A stretch of DNA of 64,000 nt from Agapetus fuscipes (lineage: Eukaryota > Arthropoda > Insecta > Trichoptera > Glossosomatidae). Under the pieces are notes generated by a model. It had not been told where the DNA came from and did not search any database. It worked only from the letters and a program-made list of their open reading frames with translations. The stretch lies in contig OX637356.1 of the NCBI GenBank assembly GCA_951799405.1, positions 8,703,229 to 8,767,228 on the forward strand, written 5' to 3'. The position numbers and the translations under genes are program-made. Positions 1 to 11,500 of this stretch are shown in pieces; positions within the stretch are counted from its first letter, which is position 1, and each line of letters begins with the position of its first letter.

Positions 1-3000
1 TCTATGGCAAAATTACTCCTTTGGTTGTACATGTTTGGCACTGAAGTCCAAATGCCTGTTGAAGGTACGTACACCTCTCCAGATGCCATACGCGATATCC
101 CATTGAACCCTCCAATCACGTAGACCTGCATTAAACACAAACAATGTTGTAAATCATTTTTTGAGGCCACAATTCATACAAAGAGTTAAAAAAAAATCAG
201 AGAGGCATAGTGATATGGGGCAGATACAGGAGAGGACTTCAAAGAGACCATGTGTGCAGAATTAGCCCTGAAAAACTTGCATATAAATAAGCTAATCGGT
301 TAACGCACAGCTGGAAAACCTCTTGAAACGTTAAAAGACAACTGGACATCCTCATCTCAAGATCCATTAGCCGATATCGAGTTTTTTTTCGTTTACACAT
401 ATCTTAAGATTTATATACGTAAATACAGAAAAAAAGAATAAGACAAAGAGAACTTAAGAAGAAACCTTTCCGTGGTGGGATACACAAGATACTCCCGAAC
501 GGACAGAGTTCATAGGAGTGATTACTGTCCATTGGTCAACCACTGGATCGTAAACTTCGGCGCTGTTCATGCATTCCTGACCATTGAATCCACCAGTTAT
601 GTAAATCTTGTCTAGAAAGCAAAACTAATAACATTTGTAATGATTCTGCAATGACAGTGGTACAAAATTATTCCACGACAATTTCATCTAAAAAACATAA
701 CCTATGATTTCAGATATGATAGGCTGGTATAGAATTGTTTATACCATCCAAAGCACAGGCGCTGGCATCCGATCGTTGCGCAGACATGGATGCAATCATT
801 GACCATTGGTTCGTCTCCTTGCAATACCTCTCGGCAGTTCTTTGTCTGTGGTGTCCATCATAGCCTCCCATAGCATAAATACTGTCATCCAATACTGCAA
901 CAGAAACATAGCAACGACGAGAGTTCATGGGTGCCACCTGGAATTATAAACAAATCTCAAATCAAATGTGTCATGCAACCAAGATCGTGAAATTTTAGGT
1001 AGTGTCGACTTACCTCTTTCCATATTTTAGTCAGGGCATCAAAGCAACGACAAGAATTGAAGTAATCATTCCCATTGAAGCCTCCAATCACGTAAATAGA
1101 ATATCCCAAAACAGCTGTTCCATGATAAGCTCTGGGTCCTGCAGGATCTACTTCTTCCACCTAAAATGTTTGGTATCAGTGGCTTGAAAAACATTCAAAG
1201 CTACTTCAATCTAAAAGAAATATAATAACTTACCTTTGTCCATCTATCAGCTCTCGTGTCGTATGTTTCAATGAAGGCAGTTGGAGATCCTCCACTCCAT
1301 CCACCAATGGCAAAAAGGACTTCATGAGGTACTCTCGGTCTAGCCAAAAGCGGTGTTGGTACCTCACCAGCACGTTGGGTGATTGTTTCCAAGTCGTACA
1401 TGAATTTCAAGGTCTTGATGATGATGGGTCGTGAAGAATCATCTTCCACTACGTACGGATGGTTTTTTACCTTCTCCAAGAAGACCTGCAAGCGCAAATA
1501 CTCTATCAAAACTAATCACATAACTGGATTATTTTATGTTTTAAATTGATCATTCATCAATATTGAGTACTTATGTGGTATGTTTTACTTGTGGATCCAG
1601 CATTCCTAGTCTTATATTGGCCATCAGAGTGACTAAGTGTGATTTTCTCGCTGGTGCATCATGCTGCACCCATCTGAGCGCCGCGTCCCAGGCTGCTTCT
1701 TCGCTGCGTACATTTAGTTCTTCTTCAGCCAACAGAGATCGAAGGTCTTCCGGCTCTAACCACAGAAATTCTTCGCTTTCACTGGCGACAGATACAAAGT
1801 GCCGTAGAGCGTAGCGACGGGCGTCTTTCTCTAGCTGACTGCAGAAGTATTGCCTGGAATGTTCTCTGAGACTTTATTCAAATCTCAATAATAATCAGCA
1901 CACACTTTCAATTTTGGAGCAATATTAGAATCAAAATTTTTGTCAACGTGTGAAAAATCAAATGCTCTGACCAAAAAATACAAAGCAGAGTTTTTAATTA
2001 TAGCCTCAAGCAAGATGTCATGGCGGAGTGAAAATGAATAGCCGAACCATAGGAATACTTTTGATTAAAAGTCTCATGCGTGATTGCTACAATCCGATAA
2101 GTTTCTGCTGACTTTTAAGTCCTCTTTTTAGATTTCCCTCGTAGATTCATCAAATCTTTGGTCAAAGTACGTTTTTGGAATTTCATTAGCGTCGCATATT
2201 GAGTTCTCACCTTGCAAACAGCATTGTCTTTAGGCAGTTGGTTGAGTGCATGTTGACCCTGAGAAAATCACAGCAAAGTTCCAGAACTCCCAAAAAGCAC
2301 AGATAATCAGCGGCAACCAGCAAACGGTGGACATTTCCAGTCGTGATGCTGACCTTCCTTAGATATGAGTACTCTATCAACAGTTGCAGCATTTCTGATT
2401 TCACGAGGTGGATGGTTACATCGCTTGTATCCCTTGAGTGAAGAGTTGTCGTGAACATGGCTCTGAAAATCAAGAAATAGGATTAAATGCTATATGAATA
2501 ACAGAATTGAGATCTCTTGCGCGTGTTTTGCATTTGCGTTGCATTTAAATGCAACTGTGGGGCATGACTAATGAATTTTTGATTCTCATTGACGGTTTTT
2601 TCTTGCTCATTTTTACCAAAGGGCTAATAATTTTTCTAATATTTCCTATTTTGTTGCTTCTTTTACTTTCGCTTGGAGCAAAAGCATCTCGGGAGACTTT
2701 TTGATTTTTTATAGGTTTAAGATAACATGCAAATGGTGATCAAAAATATTCTTACAGAAAATAGCTACTGGAAGCAGAGAGTATTGCTCGATGAACTCTA
2801 AAATCACCTCCATCTGGGGTTCTCAGTACTGCATCGCACAGCAGACCGTCTTCTCTTAAGCGGTGTAGCTCTTGCAATGAGTGCAAGGACATGCACCCTG
2901 CCCCACCAGCTGCTGCCACGTAAGATGACGGAGGGCCAGCTGACTCACCAGAAGCAGGAGTAGTGTCCCCCTCTGAAGGACCAGCCTGTCCATCGGGCCA

Positions 3001-3018
3001 ATCGGTCATATCCCCCAT
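1..3018 (-). CDS. KLHL10: KLHL10-like BTB/BACK/Kelch protein, 3' end cut by window edge
   Basis: Eight minus-strand coding exons with GT-AG borders join in frame: 2756-3018, 2211-2462, 1589-1853, 1234-1485, 1014-1160, 745-937, 466-611 and 1-125. ATG is at 3018, after which comes an acidic Gly/Ser/Pro-rich leader absent from the vertebrate form. Exons 1-2 encode the BTB domain (LLCDAVL, VHRAILSASSSYF), exon 3 the BACK domain, and exons 4-8 Kelch repeats with GG doublets (LFAIGGWSGGSPT, YVIGGFNGNDYFNS, IYAMGGYDG, IYITGGFNG, VYVIGGFNG). Wording and order match KLHL10 closely, including RRCYVSV and QRSDASA. Known KLHL10 proteins are CUL3 ubiquitin-ligase adaptors needed in male germ cells; a testis role here is inferred from family. 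The last Kelch blade(s) and stop lie beyond base 1. No frame disruption was seen. Confidence 0.92.
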
Positions 3019-3099
3019 ACACTATAAAACAAGCAAGAATCTATCGCGTTACATTTGAGTACTATTTTCCGAGATATCTGTTTACATGTTCCATCGGAG

Positions 3100-3273
3100 C
3101 TGGGTTGGAAGTCTCATCACCTCGGTAATTCTTAGCTACCGGATATCGGCAACATTTGTAAGAAGACTAATCAGCTGTTCACTGGCGGCCATCTTGGATT
3201 GACAGGTCTTCATACAAATATTACCGATATTCGGTAGGTAAGAATTACCGTAGTGATGAGACTTCCAGCCCTG
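3100..3273. mobile_element. MITE family M1, full copy with TIRs
   Basis: Both ends carry the same inverted sequence of about 50 bp, starting CTGGGTTGGAAGTCTCATC on the left and CAGGGCTGGAAGTCTCATC on the right, then an ACGGTAATTCTTACC-like stretch. The core contains GCGGCCATCTTGGATTGACA. Shorter relatives lie at 13029-13164, 51798-51915 and 55516-55625. No coding capacity. No clear target duplication was found. Confidence 0.75.
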
Positions 3274-3814
3274 GAAATTGCGGAGCTTTCACCGGTGTCT
3301 TCGATGGGTATATGATAGTGTAATTGTTAAACATTATTTTGGATGGTGTTAAAAAACGCATCATTAAAGAAACTCATCCAAGACATGAGCAAAGCATCCG
3401 GAAGATTCCGGAAAATTCGGAGCACGATCAATAATATTGCTCACCACGCCTGTCAAATATATCTTTGCTTCGTGAAGAGGCCTAAAAGGAGATTGAATAT
3501 TCCTTTCATTCCTCCATACAAGAAGAATAATATTTGCATTATGCATACATTCGGCCATTATCCTTGCTCCTGCTGCTACACCTGAACTGCAGGCATTATT
3601 GCCATTATTGGTAGAAGCCAAATAGGCGACAGCAATCGCTCTTGCAACGATCTTTTAAAGTCCACGAAAAACTGTCAAATCCCGAATCATTGAACAGCGC
3701 GTGTAGCATGAACAGGAGCATTGGGAAAAGCGTGCTTCCATACATTCAGCGTTGCTCACTGTTCTGCTCGCTTTCCTTCCAAACAGGGATGAGTGTAAAA
3801 TCCACATTATAATT
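3274..3814. other. No confident gene; sequence 5' of KLHL10
   Basis: Short open frames exist on both strands (3343-3585 plus, 3364-3870 minus), but none shows a recognisable domain or splice context. The stretch just right of the MITE may include the KLHL10 promoter; no convincing TATA box or initiator was identified. Confidence 0.3.
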
Positions 3815-4003
3815 CGGTTGACGTGAGGGTCTCCCAGCTTCCGAGGGGGCTGGCTCTCATTGCTTATCAAGGCTGAGTAAGCCTTTCCGGTATTTTGTTT
3901 TGGGTTTGAAACGGGAATTCATTTCTGACAACCTCGGTAGAATTCGAACACGAGCTCTCGGCATGGAATGCAAGCACTCTACTAACTGAGCTATCGAACG
4001 GAG
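3815..4003 (-). mobile_element. SINE-2 copy (tRNA-derived head)
   Basis: Read on the minus strand it begins with a tRNA-like head: an A-box-like GATAGCTCAGTTAGTAGAG, the segment TTGCATTCCATGCC, then a B-box-like GTTCGAATTC. A body follows that includes GGGTTTGAAA and TTACTCAGCCTT-like sequence. The 3' half is missing. Related copies are at 7316, 44812, 50155, 50700, 52520 and 63337. Confidence 0.75.
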
Positions 4004-5176
4004 CTGTGGACCATTTGGCAAATTGGATTACAAACTTTACCTTATTAATTTCAACTGCTTTATTGTCTATATTGTATCGATGCTATATTGCCTCAATTTT
4101 TTCCTTCATCTGTCTTTCACGTCTTTCATTTACATAAGTTTTTTTTAAATTTAAATTTAAGAATTTTACTTTTTGAACAGCAAACATTACAGCCTTCTTT
4201 TAGAGACTTGGTTCAAAATTTGACATCTATCAAATGCAATGTTAAGAATGCATGGTCATTTAAGGAGCAAACTTTTATTTTTTATTTGAAAAATGTTCAC
4301 TACCCACCTGAAGTGCCACGTATTTCTGTTTTCCTAAGGAATATTGAACATAGATAGTTAAATTTTGTTTCTGTCGAAAGTATAAAAAAAAAACCGCGTC
4401 ACTGTATAAACAATTTTAATTTACAAAAAATACATTATAATTGAAAACTAATAAAAAATGTAATACTTCGTAAAAAAAAAACAAATGACTTACAAATGAT
4501 ATGTATCCATAAATGTCAGTTTGAAATTTGAAATTGGAACGAGATTGTTTTTGGAAAATGTGGCAAGGAATATAATTTTTAGAATATTTTTTTTACTTAC
4601 CTTTTTTTCAAAAGATTTTATGAAAAAAAGTTGTGTCGTCTCCCGGATGGGTTGCTAAGGAAAAAACTTGCTAATATTCCATTATTGGTTGCTATGGACT
4701 GTAGTCATCTAGATCTGTGATATCTAAATGAAAAAAAAATTTTTAGAACTTTGTTCAGACTTTATTAGAAGGTCGAAATATTATATTATTTAATAAAAGT
4801 TCCATTATTTTACAATTTTTATTATGTACACAAACATAAATAACAGGTTCAACAAATATTCTCAATTCACACACATATTACTTAAATTTAATTATCAATC
4901 AAAAAAAAATATGTTTTTTTAAATAGTGAAATAAATAAATAAGATTACATATTTTACACAATGAGGTCCGCACGTGAATTGGAATAGACAATATTGTGTC
5001 GCTACCCTACCAGGTTGCTAGAGAAAAGGCGTACAAAATTACACAATATTAAACAGTTAGATTTAGATTATATTGAAAATAGCCAAAACTAAAAATGTGA
5101 TGTTTTTTAAAGCCTATAAAACTTCATTCATCTTGATCACCATAAAATTTCAAGTCTTCTTCTTCTTTTTAAGTCT
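4004..5176. other. AT-rich intergenic sequence
   Basis: Homopolymer-rich, with no gene seen. Positions about 4960-5035 hold a copy of a dispersed repeat with an ACAATATTG core and a GTTGCTAG motif, related to 22440-22625 and 32690-32785. Confidence 0.5.
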
Positions 5177-7764
5177 TCAGCGATATTTGAGGGTCATCAC
5201 CTCGTATTCTCTCACTCCGACTTCCTTTCCTCCGAATGGGATGAAAATGCATTGTCGGCTGCTATGAATCTGAAAAAATTTTTTTTTACTCATAATGTTT
5301 ATATCTAGGTTGGTATGAGGCTGACCACCCATCCTGTAAAAAAATGGTTCACTTTGCCAATGTCACCCCTGTTTGTGTCAGCCAAATGAGCGTGTGAAAA
5401 ATGAATATTTTGCCAACCTTCCCCGAAACAGGGGTGACATTGGCAAAGTGAACCATTTTTACAGCATGGGTGGTCAGTCTAATATCAACCTCAAGTATCA
5501 ACCTACTCATTACTATTGAATTACTATATCAAGTACTCATTGCTATTGATATTTTGTACATTTCTATTTTATTTTACTCAGTAGGTAATTGTTTTTTTTG
5601 TTAAATGTAATTCATTATTTGTGTTTCTTGATTATTATTTTTTGCATGTTTACTCTTACGTTGTCAGAGAAAGACGGCTGGAGCTGCAAAGCTTATGTTC
5701 ATGTGAAGTTTGGTTTATATTGTACCTATATACACATGCAGCATATCTGTATTCGCGAACTTACATGCACCTGCTTGTGGGCATGCATTAAATATAGCTA
5801 TCTTTGCACTTGGTTATGACGAGGTGGCGAAATGGCGGTTGATCTGTGATGGTGGCGGCTAGGACTTGGTTTTGGTTTTGATGTCCATAAATATTATTTA
5901 TTGATTTTAAAAATGTAATTGGTTGTGTATGTTCCTTGACTTATAGGTTGGTACGCGGCTGACCACCCATTCTGTAGAAAATGGTTCCCTTTATCAATGT
6001 AGCCCCTGTTTCAGGGAAGGTCGGTAAGAGTTGTAGGGTGTATGCTCATTTGAGATTTGAGTTTTTATATTGTAAGTCCACATTCGGCATGTTTAAGCGC
6101 AAACTTATACGTGTCTGTTTGTGAAAATGCATATAATGTGAATCCTTAATGTCGCATATCTTTGCAACTTAGATTGGATTAGGCATCGTCGAAAGCGCTC
6201 GAGTAAATTATACCCGAGTGAAGATAAAAGTATGCATTACCTTTCCTGGAGTAACAGAACCCTTGTAGTAAGCCCTCCCTATGTACAGCTTCTCCCCAGT
6301 TGGTGATCTGCCTCCTTCCACAGCTCCTGCAGGAACATCACCGTTATAGGCTCGAACCCATTCCAAGGTGGGACCAGCCAAACAGTACAGCTGAAACCAT
6401 CAAATCACTACCATAGGAAAGACTGACTTATATTCAACAAGTAAATATTGATGATTTATAGAGTAGCGTTTCGTGACTTCTGCCATTGCAAGGACGCTTT
6501 CAGTCTTGACGCGGCGGTGAAGAAGTGGGTCTTCATTCCCATCTTGAAGCTCTCAACTCCTTCCTTGACGCGCACTTCTGGGGGCAGCTGGCTCCAAGTG
6601 GACGGTCCTGCAATGGCGAAAGCGCGGTTTCCGAACATATGTTGCAAGAATGGATTGCTGACATGCTGGAGGAAGACACATAAAGGCATGGATGGACGCA
6701 TTTTTGTATTCAGTATTTGTTTTGATGTTTATACCTGCATATTATTATATGGGATTTAAAAATGTAACTTGTTTCCTTGACTTTTAGGTTGGTATGTGGC
6801 TGACCACCCACGCTGTAGATTTTTTTTCACTGTGTCAATGTCACCCCTGTTTCAGGGCAAGAGTTGTTGGGTGTAAGTTCATTTGAGATTTGGGTTTTTA
6901 TGTTGTAGGTTCACATGCGGAATGTGCAAGCGCGAACTTGTATGTGTCTGCTTGTGAGAATGCATATAATGTGAATCCCCAATGTTACATACATTTTCAA
7001 CTTAGATTAGATTTGTTTATATTAGTAAACGCAGGGAAGTAAGCTTAGATCAACTAGATCGACTAGATTGACTTCAGACAGTGCAAAACGCGGCAGCACG
7101 ACTCATATATGGCTCGCCCAAGTTCTCTAACATCATTCCATCAGGTCGGCAAGAGTTGCAGGGCTTATGTTCATTTGAGATTGGGTTTTTATTTTGTAGG
7201 TCCACATGCCATATGTGTGAGGGCGAAATTATCCGTGTCTGCTTGTGGGAATGCATTTAATATGAATCTCAAATGATACATATCTTTGCAACTAAGATTT
7301 AGATTTAGATTCCACGCTAAAAAGGCTTCACTGACTCCCGAGGGGGCTGGTACTCATTTGATGTGAAGTCTGAGTAAGCCTCGTCTGTATTTTATTTTGG
7401 GTTTGAAAAAAACACTGAAACGGGAAACTATTTCTGATACCTTTGGTGGGATTCGGACCCGAGCTCTCGGCATGGAATACAAGCATTCTATACCAACTGA
7501 GCTGTCAATCGGACAACACAAATTAAAGTGAATTATCAAAGAAGTGTGAGCATACCTCAAAGTTGGTGACGGAGATTTCTAGTCCTTTATGGCTCACGTA
7601 AGCCACGTTGTGTCTGGGTATGACCTTGCAAGGCATCAATAGTCCTTCGTACATGCATCTCCCCACATATATGGGGCTGGTGTCGTGACCCTCACGACCA
7701 ACCAAGACTGCCTTGTGCTCAAGACGATGGCAGTTCAAGGCGTTTGTGGGCACCCACACGAAAG
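5177..7764 (-). CDS. DM9 two-repeat protein, core exons (DM9 gene 2)
   Basis: Three minus-strand exons with consensus borders: 7556-7764 (209 nt, enters in phase 1, leaves in phase 0), 6241-6390 (150 nt, phase 0/0) and 5177-5269 (30 codons plus TGA). The product reads AFVWVPTN...SPIYVGR...MPCKVIPRHNVAYV...VTNFE, then LYCLAGPTLEWV...AGAVEGG...LYIGRAYYKG...TPGK, then IHSSRQCIFIPFGGKE...REYEV, which gives two tandem DM9 repeats. DM9 proteins such as oyster CGL1 bind mannose; a lectin or pathogen-response role here is inference. No N-terminal exon supplying the phase-1 start is visible between 7764 and 16651. Instead that interval holds a Ty3/gypsy element. Introns contain LINE-A, R1 and SINE-2 fragments. 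The gene either lacks its 5' end, uses an unrecognised tiny exon, or borrows exon 18891-19130. Confidence 0.8.
5309..5816. repeat. R1 copy with inverted head
   Basis: 5309-5373 carries the R1 head on plus (GGTTGGTATGAGGCTGACC), 5416-5510 the same head on minus, and 5664-5816 the R1 tail on plus. A head inverted relative to its tail fits 5'-inversion during LINE-type insertion, or two overlapping insertions. Confidence 0.7.
5825..6190 (+). repeat. R1 copy preceded by the end of LINE-B coding
   Basis: 5830-5860 still encodes a LINE-B-like C-terminus (KWR/LIC-type residues, then stop). It continues through a T-rich linker into the R1 head at 5940 and ends CTTTGCAACTTAGATTGGATTAG. This supports R1 being a LINE 3' UTR. 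Confidence 0.65.
6450..6665 (-). pseudogene. LINE-A-like (CR1/L2 group) C-terminal fragment
   Basis: A minus-strand frame contains FGNRAFAIAGPSTWSQLPPEV followed by SFKMGMKTHFF. This is the conserved extreme C-terminus of CR1/L2-group reverse transcriptase proteins. It lies in an intron of DM9 gene 2. Confidence 0.75.
6700..7015 (+). repeat. R1 copy
   Basis: Linker with TTTTGATGTTTATA, head GGTTGGTATGTGGCTGACC at 6787, a CACCCCTGTTTCAGGG block, and an end at CAACTTAGATTAGATT. Confidence 0.75.
7145..7312 (+). repeat. R1 copy, 5'-truncated
   Basis: Starts at the GGTCGGCAAGAGTTGCAGGG block and runs to CTTTGCAACTAAGATTTAGA. Confidence 0.75.
7316..7512 (-). mobile_element. SINE-2 copy
   Basis: The minus strand begins with a tRNA-like head (GATTGACAGCTCAGTTGG, then a B-box-like GGGTCCGAATCCC), followed by the SINE-2 body and an early 3' truncation. 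Confidence 0.7.
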
Positions 7765-7880
7765 CTGCAAAAAAACAACTAAAAACTACATAACTTTTTT
7801 AACTTTATTTTCAAAGAGATAGCGTATTTGTGACAGCAATACGCTAACCGCTTCGAATGAAATGTTGGTACACAGTAGAC

Positions 7881-8001
7881 CGGGCGCGTGCATAGGGTAT
7901 AGGCAAATAAACTTAAGACTAAATATCAAGCTTAAATGGCTGTTTTACCATAGATTGCCTACCTATTAGGTGCAAATGTCTGTATAGGATGCACGCCCCT
8001 G
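7881..8001. mobile_element. Small hAT-like non-autonomous element with 8-bp TSD
   Basis: Flanked by an exact 8-bp direct repeat CAGTAGAC (7873-7880 and 8002-8009). Ends are short imperfect inverted repeats (CGGGCGCGTGCATAG; right end inverted, CAGGGGCGTGCATCC). A longer relative is at 23537-23760. The 8-bp duplication points to the hAT superfamily. Confidence 0.75.
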
Positions 8002-8034
8002 CAGTAGACCATGGATTATCCGAAAAGCTAATTC

Positions 8035-8250
8035 CTTGACTTATAGGTTGGTATGAGGCTGACCACCCATACTGTAAAAATGGTTCACTTTCCCAATGTA
8101 AGCCAAGCCTAATGCCAGTTGCCCCTGTTTCAGGGAAGGTCGGCATGAATTGCAGGGCTTGTGTTCATATGAGTGCGAAATTATGCTACGTGTGGGATTG
8201 CATTTAATATGAATCTTATATGTAATATATCTTTGCAACTTGGATATGCA
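8035..8250 (+). repeat. R1 copy at the Ty3/gypsy insertion site
   Basis: Head CCTTGACTTATAGGTTGG at 8035, tail CTTTGCAACTTGG at 8231. The LTR element entered 10 bp beyond its end. Confidence 0.75.
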
Positions 8251-8260
8251 GACAAAATAG

Positions 8261-8425
8261 TGTAGTGATTTTGTACCTAACAGGGCTGTTAATTTTGAAT
8301 TTTAGAATGCTGCTTCTTTTGTTCCCTAAAACAATAGCTTGGAAAAAACAATAAAAAATTTGCGTGTAAGAAAAGGGCATGCAAGAGTTTTATTTAATAA
8401 CACCCAACACTCAAAGACCTTTACA
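8261..8425 (+). repeat. 5' LTR
   Basis: 165 bp, TG...CA ends. It contains an AATAAAAAA polyadenylation-like signal near position 100. It matches 12503-12667 without a visible difference. Confidence 0.95.
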
Positions 8426-8426
8426 T

Positions 8427-8439
8427 TGGTGACCCCGAC
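8427..8439 (+). other. Primer-binding site, tRNA-Trp type
   Basis: TGGTGACCCCGAC begins one base after the 5' LTR. It is complementary to the 3' end (with CCA) of eukaryotic tRNA-Trp as I know it. CsRn1-clade elements are described as using this primer. Confidence 0.8.
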
Positions 8440-8553
8440 TTGGAAAAACAGTTAAAAAGGGTGTTATTCCAATTAAATTGTGTTCCAACCAAGTGTCAAC
8501 AAGTTTTCACCAAAAATAGTGTTTGAAAACCATTTTGTTAAAAAAAAAAAAAA

Positions 8554-11500
8554 ATGGCGACCGGCGAAAATCCAACCACATGCGTTGCGGCGGTTAGCGT
8601 CAAGCTAGCTCCTTTCTGGAAGGAGAATGCCGCTTTGTGGATTCTCCGAGCGGAAACACAATTCCGCCAGGCCAACATCACTGTGGACATAACAAAATTT
8701 GACCACTTGGTAATGAGTCTGGATGATGCAACGCTCACAATGGTAGCTGATATTGTGACGGCGCCCCCAGCAACAGAAAAATACGAAGCTCTGAAAAAAG
8801 CACTTCTAAACGCTTTCCACGAGTCTGAAGAGACTAGAATAACAAGGTTGCTCAATGACATACACCTGGGAGACACAAAACCATCACACATGCTGCTCAA
8901 AATGAAACAGCTGGCGGGAACAAACTCAGCAGATAGCACAATCGTGAAAAGACTGTGGTTACATCGATTACCACAATCCGTCCAAGTTATCTTATCTGGG
9001 TCAAATAACCAACCGCTGTCAGAGCAGGCAGCAACGGCAGACCGGATCATGGAGGTATACCAGAACAGCGAGCATACTGTTGCTGCGACCTCCCAGTCCT
9101 CCGCTCTCACTGCATCTTCTACGCCACCCAAGACTGAAGAATCCAGCATGCAGTATATAATTAAACAACTGGAAGCAATCAATAAAAGGTTAGAGCGCCT
9201 TGAGCAGTGCAACCGAAACCGCAGCCAGAGCCGTAACCGAAATCACAACCGTGACCTGAAAAATAATCAGAACGGGAAACTTCACAAGCCCCCCACAGTA
9301 GCAGCGAGTGAGGAGCTAAAGAAAAATTGCTGCAGACTTGTCATCAGAGACCAGCGGTCCAACAAAAGGTTTTTGATCGATACTGGGTCTGACATATCAG
9401 CGATCCCAAAAACAGTAAATACACCTCATAAACTAGCATCACCAACACTGTATGCTGCAAATGGTACAAGAATTCAGACGTATGGCACGCACACCATCTC
9501 CATTGATGTAGGCTTGCGCCGTCTCTTTTCATGGACGTTCATCATTGCAGACGTCACTCAACCGATTATAGGTGCGGATTTTTTAAGCCACCACAATCTT
9601 CTCGTGGACCTCAAGAAGAAACAACTCGTCGATGGTACCACAGGGCTCATAGCCATCGCTAACCGGTTGCTAGGCCCATCAGATGGCCTGTCAACTATTG
9701 ACGTGAATAACAAAGACGATTATAACATGATACTTCAACAGTTCCCAAGCATCACGAGACCTCAAATCCATCATGCATCTACACGACATAGTGTCAAGCA
9801 CGCCATCCAAACAACTGGACGCCCTGTTTTTGCGAAAGCTCGTCGACTAGCACCAAAACAGTTGGAAGCTGCTAAGGAGGAGTTTAGAAAAATGTGTGAG
9901 CAAGGTATCTGCCAACCATCAAAGAGCAGCTGGTCGAGCCCACTGCATATGGTCAGTAAGCCCAATGGAGGTTGGCGACCATGCGGCGACTATAGACAGT
10001 TGAATGCTCAAACGATACCGGATCGATACCCGATCCCGAGTTTACAGGATTTCTCACACAAATTGAACAAAATGAGCATCTTCAGCACTATTGATCTTAC
10101 TCGAGCGTACCACCAAATTCCAATTGAAGATGATGATGTGAAAAAAACCGCAATAATCACACCGTTCGGGTTATTTGAATTTAAAGCGATGCAATTTGGA
10201 TTGTGCAACGCTGCACAGAGTTTTCAACGGTTCATGCACAAAGTTCTGCAAGACTTGGAATTCTGTTTCGTCTACATAGACGACATCCTCATAGCATCAA
10301 GAGATGCAACGCAACATAAAGATCATCTCAGACAACTGTTCACAAGACTCACCGAATATGGACTTGTGATCAATCCTGACAAATGTGTCTTCGGTGCTCA
10401 GGAAGTAAAATTCTTAGGCCAACTCATCAACAAACAAGGGATAAAGCCCGCTGAAGAGAAAGTGAAGGCAATTTGTGATTACGCGTTGCCCACAACTGCA
10501 AAAGACTTGAGAAGATTCTTAGGAATGATAAATTTCTATAGAAAATTCATCCCCAAGGCAATTGAAAAACAGCAAATACTCTACGACTCCATCGCGAAAG
10601 TGAAAAAAGGGGACAAGAAACCGATCACATGGACAGAAGAAATGATTCACGCTTTTCAACAAACAAAAACTGATCTGGCAAACGCAACATTGCTAATACA
10701 CTCTGATGAAAATGCAGAAATCTCCATCATGGTGGACGCATCCAACACTGCAATGGGAGCCGTCTTGCAACAATGGACCCACAACCAATGGTCTCCGCTG
10801 GCATTCTACTCCAAGAAATTTTCAGCAGCTCAATTGAAATACAGCACATATGACAGAGAGCTGACAGCACTATATGAAGCTGTAAAATATTTCCGCAGAA
10901 TGTTGGAAGGTAGAAGCTTCCATATTAAAACGGATCATAAGCCCATAACTTATGCATTTAACAAAAACAAACAAAACGCATCTCCACGACAAGAGCGACA
11001 ATTGGATTATGTGTCCCAATTCACCACGGACATAAGATATGTGCCAGGTGAGGAAAATGTTGTTGCAGATGCACTTTCAAGAGTGGAAACTATTGCAATT
11101 CCACCGCAAACCGACTTCGAGCAAATGGCAGAAGAACAAAAACAAGATTCAGAACTAGAAACATTTTTCACTGAAAATTCTTCACTCCAGATGAAACAAC
11201 TATTAATTCCCGGAGGCAATAAAATGATTTGGTGTGACACATCAACAGGAACTATAAGACCATTTGTTCCCAGAAGTATGAGAAAAAATATTATACAGCA
11301 ATACCATGATATCAGTCATACTGGACCAAAGCCTACGTACAAATCAATAAGAACAAGGTACGTTTGGCCCAACATGCAAAGTGACATAAAAAAGTTGGTA
11401 AAGACATGTATCAGTTGCCAAAGGACTAAAACATCCAGGCACACAACAAGTCCACTGCAAGAATTTCCTACACCAGACGAAAGATTCCAGTGGATACACA

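Noticed and set aside
8538..9212. 224-codon frame antisense to gag
   Set aside because: A shadow of the retrotransposon frame with no domain or independent signals.
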